Shown: piece after piece, positions 14,178-26,306 of the stretch
Position numbering within the stretch: position 1 is the stretch's first letter
Layout of the letters: each line of letters opens with the position of its first letter
Assembly (NCBI RefSeq): GCF_013373865.1
Contig: NC_050476.1
Coordinates: 1,626,826-1,690,825 of the forward strand
DNA length: 64,000 nucleotides
Direction: 5' to 3'
Source of the DNA: Monomorium pharaonis
Lineage: Eukaryota > Arthropoda > Insecta > Hymenoptera > Formicidae
Translations under genes and position numbers: made by a program
The notes under the pieces: generated by a model
What the model was told of the DNA's origin: nothing
Seen by the model: only the letters and a program-made list of their open reading frames with translations
Databases searched by the model: none

Positions 14178-17100
14178 TCGTATCGGGCGACCGAGCGCAG
14201 ATTACACCGACGCGCGGAACGCCGAGGCATCGATCTTCTCGCGAAATGAGATTGGTGCCGGTAATCGACAGGTTTGGTGATACCGTTCCGCTCGGCAGAT
14301 ACGCATGTACACATGTGCATACGTATCGCGCGCGGTACGAACCCCCCGCGCGGCCATGGACCCGTTGTATGAAGACGATCATCTCTCCCCGAGCGAGATC
14401 TCGAGAGTGCGTCTCGCTCGCGCCGCCGCGCCTGCCATCGCCCCCAAAGAGGATCGGTGATCTCGAAATCTGTACGGCCGGAATAACATTTCCATCGCGT
14501 TAGCATAAAATTATCCGCGTGCCATTACCGTTCATTAGCAAGTCAAATTGGCCCGCGCTGCCAGATTGAGCACCACTGGGACCCCCCTTTTCGGACGAAC
14601 GAAACCCAATGGTGGGCACTCGTGGCACAGGCAACGGCACCGTTGAACGGCACCAACCTGGACTGGACAACCCGTTTCTTTGGCGAACAGGGGCTAAATC
14701 GAAATAAAGTGGTAGTACCTTCGCCCACCGCACCGGACGGACTCACCTCGCTATCTGATTGACGACCCCGTCGTGCTCTTCACCTGTGAACGACATATGC
14801 GTGTGCGGCCCGATGGTGTGACTGCTTTCGTGTTAATTTGTCGATGAGATAACGCGCGCGGTTTGGTTAAAAAAAAAAGCAAAATGACTAACAACGGCAT
14901 GCTGGCATCTATGAACATCCTTATGGAAGATGGACACAAATGTTTCAAAATTGATAAAAATTCTTGCGCTGAAAAGTAAAATGCAAAACTAATGGCAAAT
15001 AACATACAATTTGTGCTTTAAATTCAACAAAGTTAGAATGTAGCTGGACATTGTAGAACTTTGTTTTCTTTATAGTAATTTAGATTCTTTTCAGACTCTC
15101 AAATCATAGATAATTTTTTTTAACAATAACAACGGTTTTGAGGCATTATGATAATTTGATAATGTTTCGAATTATAAACGACGAAAAAGAAACTTGAATT
15201 TCGTAAAGATAAACACATTAAAAAATTACACTCAACAACTCGCTATATGGAGAGAAAATAATTTTATATTGATGGAAAAATATGTTGATAGGAAATTATA
15301 CATGATAGACGAAATAGGCATTTAATAGCATATCTGTTCCTTTATATTATCTATATTCAGTGCTGTTATTTAAATATATTTAATTTATTTTTCTGTATAT
15401 GTGTTACAGCAAGTAGCTACGCCGACGGTGGTGAAAAAGATTTTACGGATGAAACAGGAACAGCCGACGATGTTTGCCTGGGAGATCCGCGAGCAGCTCG
15501 CGCGACAGGGAGCTTGCGATCCCCAGAGCTTACCCTCCGTGTCGTCGGTGAATCGTATTCTCAGAGGTGGCGGGCTTCACACCGACATCCCGGCCCTCGA
15601 GAGCGGCGCATCCGGCGGATACACATCGCAAATGCCATCGAACGCTGGAGCTAGAGGTAAAGAAATCCACAGTGATATCAAAGAGATCAGGCGAATCCTT
15701 CGTTGTCCTTATGTGACGTTGATTTGTGGATCTGTCGGTTACTAAACTGAAGAGAAAAGGACGGATGGATAGTTCGGGCGCATATTTTCGTTGCAAAGCT
15801 TCGTGAGTCATTATACGTAGACAGAAGCCGCGTTGCTGCGAATGCACCATTACAGACTAATAACGCTTTAAACACCTGTCCCTAGCGTGGAATTGCCGCT
15901 GCGCGGCAACGGATCTTTTCTTTTTTTTTTCCTTTTTCCGGTGATTTCCAGAAGAAAGACGATAAATGTCCGAAATAGGCGGAGAAGAATAGCGAGAACG
16001 ATCGTGACAAGCGAGAGGGAGGGAGGGAGGGAGAGAGGGGGCAGATCTCTCGAGATACCCCATTGCCGTGATTGACTCGTCAGCAAAAGCCACGCAGACC
16101 GGATAGGGCAACAGACACGCAACCCCGTGCTGTCGAAACGGAAAATTTAGCTCGCAATTTGTGCCGCTGCGGATGCTGGAAGCGGTGCTCAATTTATCGG
16201 CTTTGAGCAGCTAATTACGAAACGATCGTCCAAACTCTTTCGTCTTCATCTCTCTCTGAAATCATTTCGCCTACGAGTGACAGTTCTCTTTCTAATGTCT
16301 AGGAAGGAGCTCATTAAAATATTATTTTCAGACGGCACAAATATTACAATGAATAGTAGGAGCCAATCTCTATTAATAAGAACCATTTCTTAATAATAAT
16401 AATGCTAAAAAATATAAACAAAATCTAGCAGTATAATTAAATGGATAGAAATTAAGGTAAAAATAATTTCGACGATCGAAATAGATTATAAAAGTTTTAT
16501 ATAAAATAGTATATTTTTTAATAAACAAATAAAGAATCATGGATTGCTCAACGTATATGCACATGAAAAAATGTGATTTTGACACTATTTGTACTTTTAA
16601 AGAGAGATTTTTTTTAATGGCTGTGAAACAACGTGAAAAACTGTAGCAGCTGCAATTGCTCTCTCGCAGATGCACTCATGAGAACGGATTATCAGCTATT
16701 CTATCCGGGTGCTTTAGGACCACTGCATATTTCTACGAATACCGGCAATACCGGTACGCCGTCGTGGAATCAGAGCTTCTACTCATCCCTCTATCAAGCG
16801 ACGACCTTGCATTTGCAGCACGGCATGCAATCCTTCGCGTAAGTTTACTTTCCAAACGGAATTGACTCAACGAAATGACTTATTCTATTTTTATTTTGAT
16901 ATAATTAGTTTTACAATTTCACTTTCACAGACCTTTAGATGCCGAACGTTTGTCGGAACAGAACGGCGCGCAGAATCAGCTGGAGCTGAAATCGAGCTCG
17001 AGCTCAACGGCCGGTAGCGACGATTCTCTGGATAAAAGCGACCTGGATGAGAATCTAGTCGAGTCGCAGGACCACTACAAGTCCTTTCGGAGCACGCCGA

Positions 17101-17468
17101 TTATCCTGGAGCTCAGCCAGAAAATCGGTAGCGATCGGAGCGCGTTTGTTAGGCACGGCACGCCCAATTCACACGTCACGAACTCGGACAATCCGCGCGA
17201 GAGCCCTGTATCGATCATCGAGACGTCGAAGCGGGATCCTCCGGCGTCGCACAGGATTCACGAGACGAAGAACGCGAGTCCAGGTACGACGATGACGACG
17301 AACGAGGGAGCGGCGAATCAGCCGCCGCAGCCGCAAAAGAAGAAGAATCCCTACTCGATAGAGGAGCTGCTCAAGAAGGACGAGAACAAATCCGCGTCCA
17401 GGAGGCCGCGACTGCCCAACATCGGCGTGGTCCAACCGTGCGGCATCATCGTGAGCAAGGAACTCTAA
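2380..17468 (+). CDS. Poxn: Pox neuro paired-box transcription factor
   Basis: Five coding exons: 2380-2392, 9032-9252, 15410-15656, 16670-16838 and 16931-17468. All have GT-AG borders and the phases join without a break to give 395 codons plus TAA. The first exon codes only MPHT plus one base of Gly5, and MPHTGQ is the known Poxn N-terminus. The paired domain covers about residues 5-130. Its N-terminal part has VNQLGG, RPCDISRQLLVSHGCVSKIL and GSIGGSKTK; its C-terminal part has MFAWEIREQL and VSSVNRIL. No homeodomain is visible, as in fly Poxn. The C-terminal motif NPYSIEELLKK (exon 5) also occurs in Poxn and argues against Pox meso. The family is a nuclear DNA-binding protein that specifies chemosensory versus mechanosensory bristle fate. 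A Ser-rich, acidic stretch near the start of exon 5 may be an activation region. Nothing looks truncated. Confidence 0.95.
2393..9031 (+). other. Poxn intron 1
   Basis: A 6.6 kb intron with donor GTGAGTAG at 2393 and a CAG acceptor ending at 9031. It contains mixed GC-rich and AT-rich DNA, a (TC)n run at 3969-3991 and a GATA/GACA plus (GA)n microsatellite at about 8365-8423. No exon is supported on either strand. Given its size and the developmental role of the host gene, cis-regulatory modules are plausible, but none is identifiable by eye. Confidence 0.75.
8361..8423. repeat. GATA/GACA and (GA)n microsatellite
   Basis: Alternating GATA and GACA tetranucleotides run directly into a (GA)n tract. 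It lies inside Poxn intron 1. Confidence 0.9.
9253..15409 (+). other. Poxn intron 2
   Basis: A 6.2 kb intron with donor GTAAGACC and acceptor TTACAG. It includes (GA)n runs near 10699-10721 and 14132-14171. Two AT-rich blocks (about 9400-9900 and 13500-13900) flank CpG-rich DNA. The open frames inside overlap on both strands and show no recognisable domain. No nested gene is supported. Confidence 0.7.
14132..14171. repeat. (GA)n microsatellite
   Basis: About twenty GA units with minor interruptions in Poxn intron 2. The charged Arg-Glu repeats in the frames over it are products of this repeat. Confidence 0.9.
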
Positions 17469-20400
17469 GGATATCGATCTCATTTAAGGACGTCGAGCGC
17501 TCAAAAAGCTAATATCGGAGAAAATGCACGTTGCTTCGCGTTACAAACTATAATCGAGATTCCCCAGCAATGAATTTTTCCTGCTTGGATGAACGTTATT
17601 GCAGTGTGAGCATACGCCGTTGGCCATAGGTACGTGTACGTAGTATTAACGGGTGCAAAGAAAAGCCGTTGATGAAAGTTGAGTAGCAGAAGATTTGAGT
17701 ACCACTGTTACGACATGTGTACTTGAAAGTAATTTCTTTGCACCTGATGAGCCCTTGCGGATACAGTGAGAGTAGCAAATGTCCTAGGTGTCTAACTTAG
17801 AGTATTGACTAAGGAGTTTGATAGAAGAGTTTGAAAGATAATTGTTGAAGCTCCTCCTTCCTTCAAGAGTACGAGAAACAGAGACAGAGAGATCGTGGCT
17901 GTTCTGTGAAGTAAAATAAAAAGATAACGCCATATGTAATATTAGAATGGAAAAATCGTAGTGTTGACCATAACGTAGCGAAGTACATGTAATCCTCGTG
18001 TAAGTTAACTTATAATTAAATTATTTTCATTCCTCCCGTTCCGCGTTGCTAATCCCGACCGCCGTTTCTCGTCGGCGATCGGTACACGGCTGTTAACTGC
18101 TTCGAGACTCTAAGATTTCGCTTAACGCTGGGTAATTGCGTACGGCTGGCTTTTAAGACCGACCGAAAAGAAAAAGAGGCGCTTGGAAATCCGGGAGAAG
18201 TTTCCAATACTTTCACTGATTTATCTCGAATGGTCGATCGCGAATCACGCTGGCGGTGAAATATCAATTAACGTTGCCAGTCTTCCTCAGCGAGCGGTAA
18301 TTATCATGCCGACGTAACGCATAAAAAATTCCTGGCACTTCCAGGCCAATCGCGTCACGCAATAAAATTCAACACTTGTACATTCCACCTTTCGCGACGA
18401 GTCTAAGACGTAAATTCGCGCCCACGTAATGACCGGCGTCGAACGCACGGAGAGATGGGGGAAAAGTCTCGGACGGCGGAAATGTTTTAAATCTAGCTTA
18501 GCTCGCTCGCGCTTGAGAGGTCGATGGATTCCTGAAATGCGCATCTTTGGCGGCCCGCTCGGCGACGGTATCACTGCTCCTCGGGAGAGACCGTCGAGCA
18601 GGCAATTATGCGCGTTCGCGTCCCCATTGTAGTTCGCACTTTAGAGCCCGACGCGAAATAGCCGCGCGATGCCGTTACACACGGCGGCGCGGGAATCGGG
18701 CAATTAAATGAAAGCCTAATAAACAAACGGCTGTAAAGCACACGGAGATGGAGATGTACACGTAAGAAGCCGCGGTGGCGGCGCAGTAAAGCCATAAACG
18801 GTACGGTTGAGGGTGTCATACGTGGACACGCCGTGTGTATACCTTGTAAAATACGACGATACGTCGCTCGCGTAAAAGACAGAGAGAGGAAAAAAGATGG
18901 AATTAAATAGCGGTGTTACCGAGCGGCCGGTAGGGCCTTCCCCTCCCCCTTCCTCTACCCCTTTGCATTTACAACGTTGTAAACCTTTGTATCTCGTTCC
19001 TCATCGCGGACTAATTAATGCACTATAAAACTCTAGTGCTTTAATGCCGAACGATTTGCTCGTTTTGCTCCCTCACGCCTGCCGATTGCATGCTCGCGGG
19101 CTATTTCGGGTGACGTCTCGATCTTGCAAGAAGCGCGGAAGAGATCTCGCGTTTCTCGCGCGCTTCCTTTCATTTATGGTTCTCTCGTTGAAAAACAAAA
19201 AAAAAAAAAACTCGCCGCCCGTACGACGACGACCATACGTGAAGGGAAACGCGGGGAAAATCTCTGCGCGCACACGCACCCCTGTACTTACACTGGCTGT
19301 CTCACGAGCGGAAGCGAATACGCTACCGCCCAAACCTCCCTTTTATTTGCCATACACGGAGATTATTAGAGCTTAAGATGAGTGTGGAACACGTCCTGGA
19401 AAGGAAAAGGCCCGTTACTCGTGTAGGCATTTGCCTCAAATATTTATTTTAGATTTAGACGTCGTCAAGAAAGCTATGAGCATTCCGTGCGTCAAATTAT
19501 TTGTGGTTCGAAAAAGAGACAAGGTAAAATCCATAAATTTATGTATCCCTCGTCGTATGTCAGAAATGTTCGCGAGATTTCGCTGCGCAGAATGCTCATA
19601 CAGAAATCCGATAATTAGAATAATAGTTCTGTACAATAATAAATGCGTTCGGACAGTCTCGTCGGTCCGCAAAGTAACTTTAGAAAATGATCTCTCTCGA
19701 GATGGAATCACAGGTAAGAGGAGAAAATTTGTTAAACACCGCGATTTAAACCGAACAATGACATTTCATTTAAATCGCAATTTAATTAACGATGTTAACG
19801 CGAAAAAGTTACGCGAAAATTACGAGTTTATCGTGCAGCTTCGAGTAATGCCGGCGCGGACCTACGGAGACCGTCGCGTAAAGCTATGCAAGTTATCGAT
19901 TAAATAATACTCATAATACAAACTTATTCTGTATGATATCATTAAATACACTAGTCAAAATGATGTATGTACCGTGTTTACCCTTGCATGCCTTTATTAC
20001 CCAGCGTGTTTCATGCGTACGTTAACGATCGCGAGGAAGTGACGGCGATGGGGGAATAGTCGCGTACCAAAGTGCACGCGTCGCGACTGATGTAGTCATT
20101 TTCGACGACTTTTACGATACCTTATGAATAGTCATTGATTTTTATTGAGCATTACGATATTGCACGGCGAAGCGGAGAATCTATTTACATGCAAATTATG
20201 CCTCTTTTATACGCCACTTCGTCGAAACAATCACGAGTCGCGGAGATGCAAAAGAGTGTCTCCACAGCTGTAAAATATTCACAGAGTAGTAGCTTCGTGA
20301 TAAAAATTTAATTCGTAATTATTATTCTCGTCACTACATCGTAAAGGCACATCAATGAGTACTTAGAAACTTAAATAATTATATTATGTGAATAACATAT

Positions 20401-21134
20401 GTTTCGCCCCGATAATACGGCACGGATTATAGTGTCTATAAAATTTCTAGTGTAATTTTCTTTCGAATTACCATTTAACTTACATTCCACATGTTTAAAA
20501 CCTAATACTTAGTATACAATATTCAAAACTACAAACTTTCTCGGTTAATCTCTCTAATTAAATAAATGTATTGTATATTAATATAAACATTATAAACACG
20601 AGCATAAATTCTTAAAGTAGAATTTAAAAAAAGAGAGAAATAAATAGAAAGTATTCCATTTCTTTTTAACGAAAGGCATCGTTTCATAAACTAACATAAT
20701 TTAATTTTGCATTTAATATTTTTGTGATCTTTATTATCTTTGTAATAATTGCTCGTAATAATTGCATATATATGATGTAAAAATAGTCTAAGGAAGACAG
20801 ATCTTTTCGGCACGTATCGATAAGATATACTAAATATACCACACATCTACGTGTGGAAATGTTCAAGGCACGCAATAATAACATTCAGTCGTTGAATGAA
20901 ACAGCTGCCAGTCCGCATCTGTTTTATACACACTTTTATCAGTGAAGTGAACAGAGATTCCATTCTTAGAAACTTAACATCGCGAAAGCGACGACCTAAG
21001 CAATTGCGCTTAAATTGCGCGAGTTCCATCAAAGTTTCACGCTCCGCTGTTTCATTTCTTATGTACAACATAACTCCTCCTCACGGTTATATACAGGCCC
21101 GTTTGATCCTCCGTACTCGCAACGGTGAGCTGTC
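17469..21134. other. Poxn 3' region and Poxn-LHFPL intergenic DNA
   Basis: This holds the Poxn 3' UTR, then CpG-rich DNA (18000-20100) and AT-rich DNA (20300-20880). The 3' UTR of the minus-strand LHFPL gene must end somewhere in the right-hand part. One frame, 19431-19907 on plus, is open for 158 codons but begins at a TTG and has no recognisable domain. Confidence 0.5.
17915..17920 (+). terminator. Candidate Poxn poly(A) signal
   Basis: AATAAA lies about 450 bases after the Poxn stop codon, on the coding strand. It is the first canonical hexamer I noticed there. The cleavage site is not determined. Confidence 0.4.
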
Positions 21135-24100
21135 CTAGAGCTGAAAGTTATGCTGCGAATGATTGAGAGTATTCGTGGACATGGTGTGCACCGGATGTGA
21201 CGGCGCCGCTGTGTAGAGACTATGATGCGAGTGCGACTTCGCTCTGGAGAGTTCACTGTAGCGATCCTGTTCAGGCGGAGCCACCAGGAGGACCGGTCGC
21301 AGGGATAGAGACTTACGGGAACCAGCCACGCTTTGAGCTTCGTTCACGTAGCCTGGATTTACCTCACCTAAAACAAATGAAAAATTTACGTTATACTATT
21401 TGAATATTTGAATATTAATCTTTGCAAACCGCAATAGTCTTAATCCTTATGCGGACAAGCAGAATCTGCTAGATCCTGAAGCTTTTTCAGAAATTATACA
21501 CAATTTTTTGTGTATCAAAAACTTATAGTTTCAATATTTGAAATTTAACAATATTTAAAATAAATATAATCTTTAAACAAAAAAGCTGCTTCTAGATCTA
21601 ACAGAATTGGTTTGTTTTTATAGAAATTTAAAATTTTTTTGAGGAATGGAATCTTTTTTGAAAAAATTATTTGCTATTAATTACCTTTGTACAAGGATCC
21701 ATTGTTGAAAGGTTCCGGTTGTAGCCTTACGTGTCTAGATGCCAAAATGAAGGCAAGAGCAGACAAGGTAGCTGCATCCAGAGCCGCAATTGCAGCGAGC
21801 GGTATCGCCCATCTCACAGCGCAGGCACCGGGATTGTATCTGTCAAAAGAATAATTTCTTGATTGCTATTTTTCCCATGTTCATTGTTATCGCGATTACG
21901 TTTCCAACATATAAGGCAATGCTGCTATTATTTATCGCTTCGCAATAATTTGCGTGTGAAAAACGCGTCTAATTGAGATAATTGATATGAAGATTCCTAC
22001 AATAACAAGGCAAAAATTTTCTCGCTATAACGTCGGTTTTATTAACGAATTTAAAATTGTTATTTTTTAAAAGAATTTCTTTTTTGATATCAATAATTAG
22101 TTTAAAAAAGGTAAAAAAATGTTTGGTAAGTTCACGATGTGAATTAGCAAATGGAACTCCAGACAAGTTGGTAACAAAACTCAACTTATTTGAGTCCATC
22201 TGTTCTTTGGAGTAAAAATACAAAATTGCGGTTAAAGAAAATTTTTTTAATTTGATACCGCCTTTATATCTTTTTTTTTCACGTGGGCGCGAATCGCATT
22301 CTGCGCAAATACGCACCTGGATGCAGCTGCGCCACATACGGCGCGTATCACCGGCGAGTCCCAGCCGAGAGGATAGATGCATACACCGATTGCCATGCAA
22401 ATCGCTGAAAAAAAAAATCTGAATGTTATTATATAAGTTACGTAAAACAATCTATACGAAAAGAACGGTTTTGCTAAAATATATAATGTAGTTAAATTTT
22501 TATACAGATCTAAAAATAATTCTATTAGATATCGATATCATCAAAATAATTATATAGAATATTCAAACTGGTTGCTAAAATTTTTTGCAGCGTTGCTTAC
22601 CATATTCTACATAATTATTTTAATAGTCCAACAAAATTAGTGCAAATGTTATGTCTCTGAAAGCAGCTAGATAAATTATAAACGTTGCTCGCGTTGTAAT
22701 TCGTGCGTTTACTCTCGTTCTTTTTCTCGAGATAATTATACGGCGCAGAAGCGTGAAGAAAAGTTGATAAACGTTGGGCGATCGATTCAGGACTTATTAC
22801 GGCGGCGGATCTAATGCGCTTTAATAATACGGAAACCTCCTATCTTTTATAGTTCCATTACTTGTATCTACATCTCGCGGTCCAGATGCAACGGCAGGGG
22901 CGTGGATCACGCGTCTCTCGCATTTACACTTAATTGTGCAGGTGGCTATGCGGAGGCCGACAGTGAAAGGGACTTGTGAACAACCATAACTTTTCTGCCA
23001 GGCGTTTACCAGCGGGCCGAGGCGATATTGTTTCCCCGGCGCGGCGAGCAAGCGATTTCAATACGCGAATCACGTACTGTACTACATGCAACGAAAAACA
23101 CGTGCAGCGATTGTCTTCACAGAACGCGGCTTTAATAATTTTGTTCGATTTCGTTGCACTCCACATTCATTGTACTTTCTATCTATTATCCCCTCGCAAA
23201 TTTTCTATTTTCCCTTTCTTTGTTCGCGTTTTTACGGACTTGTTCTTTTTTCATCTGGGTAACTTGAAGTCTCTTTATTCTTGCTAATTCTGTTTGGCTT
23301 CGCCGGTTATACAATCCCCCGCGCGCATTACCATACTCTTGCTCTTTATACTTTCTAATGATTTTGTAATGCATCTCGCAATCTTCCTATATATATTCCA
23401 GATTCAGAGCCCGCTCTCTAAGTAAACGCAGCTATCATTGCCACGTCCCATATATACGAATAATTCCTGTAATTTATATACTTGAAAACTCATTTCGTTT
23501 CTCGTGGTGATACATTTTCCTCTTCGTGTTTCACAATACGGATCGAGCGCGACTCTCGAGGCGTGTGACTTTCACTGTCGTGACTCGAGTCTGACGACGA
23601 CGGTGTAATGGTTTGCCTGCAATGAATTGCTGACATTGCCGAAACTTTGCTTGCCAGACGTAGGCTTGCGTAAGTTTATATTCGCTAAGGAAATTACACG
23701 CTCGTCAACTCGTTAGTCAGCATCTCTCATACCGTGCAATTTTCACAAATAAAACGTCTTATTACGCGCTACCGCGAGTTCATTCATTGTTGTAAAAAGC
23801 AAACAAGAAATTTGCCTTATTTTCAGCTAGTGGATTAAAGCGCAGCATGACAACTATACTAATTAAACATTCAAATAGAGCAAGATACATAACTTAGCAA
23901 CTACTAAAAATTGATGCACAGAAAGAACGGTTTTGCTGAAATATCTAAAAGTTTAGCCTCGATACAAATCTGAAAATAATTTCGTTGGACCGTCGAAATA
24001 ATTGTATATAGGACTCAAATTGTTAGAATGACAAAATCCCTTGCAATCTTATCCATCGTGCCCGAGCGTCCTATATAATTATTTTGATGGGCCTGAAATT

Positions 24101-26306
24101 ATTTTCAAATCTGTGTCTAGCAAAATTTTCAGATACTTCAGCAAAACCGATCCTTCCATATCTCACCGCGTCATTAAGGTCATATAACTAATGAGGATCA
24201 AGATTAGAATGCAGCCTACATAGAGATAAAAGTGTTCTGTCCGTTATTATTCGTCTAACATCTTTATGAGCGTGTATTTCTGAATACGGGCCAAGTCACG
24301 GTAGATTACTCGAGCGATTCGATATCGACTCGCGCAGCGGCACCAGTTGGTTTATCATAGAGGCGTTGACGAACGGTATATGCAGGCTGGCTTGGGCACG
24401 TTATAACGGTCTATTCTACATTTCGCTGGGCCGCCACACGATTCGTCTCGGCGACCCGCGGGCGACGATCAGCCACGCGATTACAATTGCAAAAGGAGAA
24501 CCCTCGGGTATGCTGAGAAGATGCCGCGCGATGGCAAGAAAACACGCCGCGTGTCCCGGAGAGACGCGAAGCGGATTCCCGAGCAGATAACGAGTCTAGA
24601 AATCGCGAGGCGGAAATGCTAAATGTTATACATGCGCCCGGATAATGCGAGCTATCTGGAGAAAGTATCAGCCTATTTAGCGCGAATGAGTTATATTCGT
24701 TTCCAATTATAATCAAGCGAAACAATGTTATGTATCTTAATCTGAAGAAAGCCCGTGAATCTGACAAGCGAAATATTTTATCGTAATGTCCTCTATTATT
24801 TTCTTTTTCTTATTTATTCTTCGGAGAAGAGCATCTTCATGCCTTCGTTCTTAGACGAAAAAATATAGAACGAAAAAAAGTACAACACGCGCAAAACTGC
24901 CTAGTAACTCTTCTAACGATTCCGGCAACGTGAATGTCTCTCTGACGACACATCATCCATCAATGAAGCGGTTATTTCTGCAACAGTATTATTATTATTT
25001 CAACCGTTACGCAAGCAACGTCGGACGATCCTGCGGTCACCGTGCGCTTTCTAGCCGAGTAAAAAGATCGGTGGTGCGACATTAATCACCGCTGAATAAA
25101 TAGTCGCGGTCTGCGCACGGTAACTGCAAGAAAGACGCATCGCGCGCAGCAAACTTTTAATTATTTTGGCACACATATTTAACGAGATCTCTCCCGTCCG
25201 AGATCTCTCCTACGAGAGACGCGAGAGATTTTTGCAAAAGAGTTTTCGCCGGCGGCGTGCGCGGGACCGTGACACGAGAGCAATTTCCGGCGACGATCGG
25301 CGGAATCTCCGCGATCAGAGATGAATTCGATCGATAAATGTTCGCTACAATGAAGGCGCATTAAGCGGGGCCATTGCGTCACTTCCTGGCGCGCGCATCA
25401 GCCGCGATTTGTAATTACATCTCATTGATAAGGTCGAAAGCGCGGCCCGCTAGCAAGAAAATTAGCCCGTCTAATCGTCGCGCTTTCTAAAACAGTTCGC
25501 GCCAGTCGTCCTTTGCCGCGACATTTGCCATTTAGAAGTCCGATGCCTCCCGTGATTGATTTGAGACGAGATCTGACGATGATTTACCTGACACCACTTG
25601 CATCCAGGCGCACATGTAGAACACGGTGGTGCTCTGGCAGAAGAAGAACATGAGCATCGCACAGATCGCTAGTAGCGCGATTATCACCGCGATGCCGACT
25701 AGAATCGTGCTGGCTCGGAAGGGAACGTTGGCGATGGTCGACAGGTCGTCCAATCGGCCGATGCACTCCTCGCCTAGCTCACCTACATACATTAATTACG
25801 ATACGTTTAGAAGTTAATGACACATTTAAATAACTGTCCTTCGGACTTCGGGAACGTGGACAAATGAAATCGTCGAGATAGCGAGTGCTTATACGTAATA
25901 AAGGCGGAAAATACGATGTTACGTTGTTACGATGTTGCCTTACGAATTAAAACAAATTATTTTAATTATTAGAGATAAACTAAATAAAAAAAATTCCCGA
26001 TCGTCGGAAAATCGTCGGAAATTAAAAGAGTTAAAATTCTTTTTCCTTTTGCATCAAATGAAAATGTGTAAAAGTCGCAGGAACTGTACCATTACCGCCG
26101 TAGCTGCACCTGGTCCACAGACCGAATCTCCCGGGATTCTCGTGCTCCAGGTCGCCGAGCCATTCCGGGGTGACGAACGCGACGACGCCGATGATGGCGT
26201 AGCATATGGTGAATATACCCCACAGCACACCGATCGCCTTGGAGTTGCGGATGTAATTGGTCGCGTACATGTGCGAGGACTCAACGTACTCGATCTTCGA
26301 ACCCAT
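21135..26306 (-). CDS. Tmhs: LHFPL-family tetraspan membrane protein (Tmhs-like)
   Basis: Five coding exons on the minus strand: 26306-26090 (or 26096), 25782-25588, 22404-22317, 21839-21685 and 21367-21135. Phases join cleanly to 295 (or 293) codons plus TAG. The N-terminus has YATNYIRNSKAIGVLWG followed by a first membrane segment and a PEWLGD loop, matching the TNYVRNSRA(I/V)GV pattern of the LHFPL3/4/5 group. Segment 2 is ILVGIAVIIALLAICAMLMF. CAWMQ, WDSPVIRAVCG and GACAVRWA match conserved LHFPL positions around segments 3 and 4. A hydrophilic His/Ser-rich tail of about 75 residues follows, longer than in human LHFPL proteins (recalled at about 220-240 residues). Relatives are plasma-membrane partners of mechanotransduction or GABA-A receptor complexes; the role here is inferred. 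An upstream non-coding exon is likely but was not located. Confidence 0.88.
22458..22636. mobile_element. Degenerate foldback (MITE-like) element, copy 1
   Basis: The left end reads AAAGAACGGTTTTGCT, then an AT-rich arm containing TCAAAATAATTATATAGAAT. The right half carries the inverse, ATTCTAC-ATAATTATTTTAATAG. It is clearly related to the element at 23921-24157 in the same LHFPL intron. The outer right end is diverged, so the boundary is approximate. No coding capacity. Confidence 0.6.
23921..24157. mobile_element. Foldback (MITE-like) element, copy 2
   Basis: A roughly 237 bp element with long imperfect terminal inverted repeats. The left end begins GAAAGAACGGTTTTGCTGAA. The right end finishes with the near-inverse TTCAGCAAAACCGATCCTTC. 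The arms of about 90 bp pair through matching segments such as TCTGAAAATAATTTC on the left and GAAATTATTTTCAAAT on the right. No ORF, so it would be non-autonomous. Confidence 0.75.

Noticed and set aside
14054..14506. Frames with long Arg-Glu or Ser-Leu repeats on both strands
   Set aside because: They are translations of the (GA)n microsatellite, not proteins.
19431..19907. 158-codon plus-strand open frame after Poxn
   Set aside because: It begins at a TTG, has no domain I recognise, lacks nearby splice or promoter evidence and overlaps a minus-strand frame. Chance is the simpler reading.
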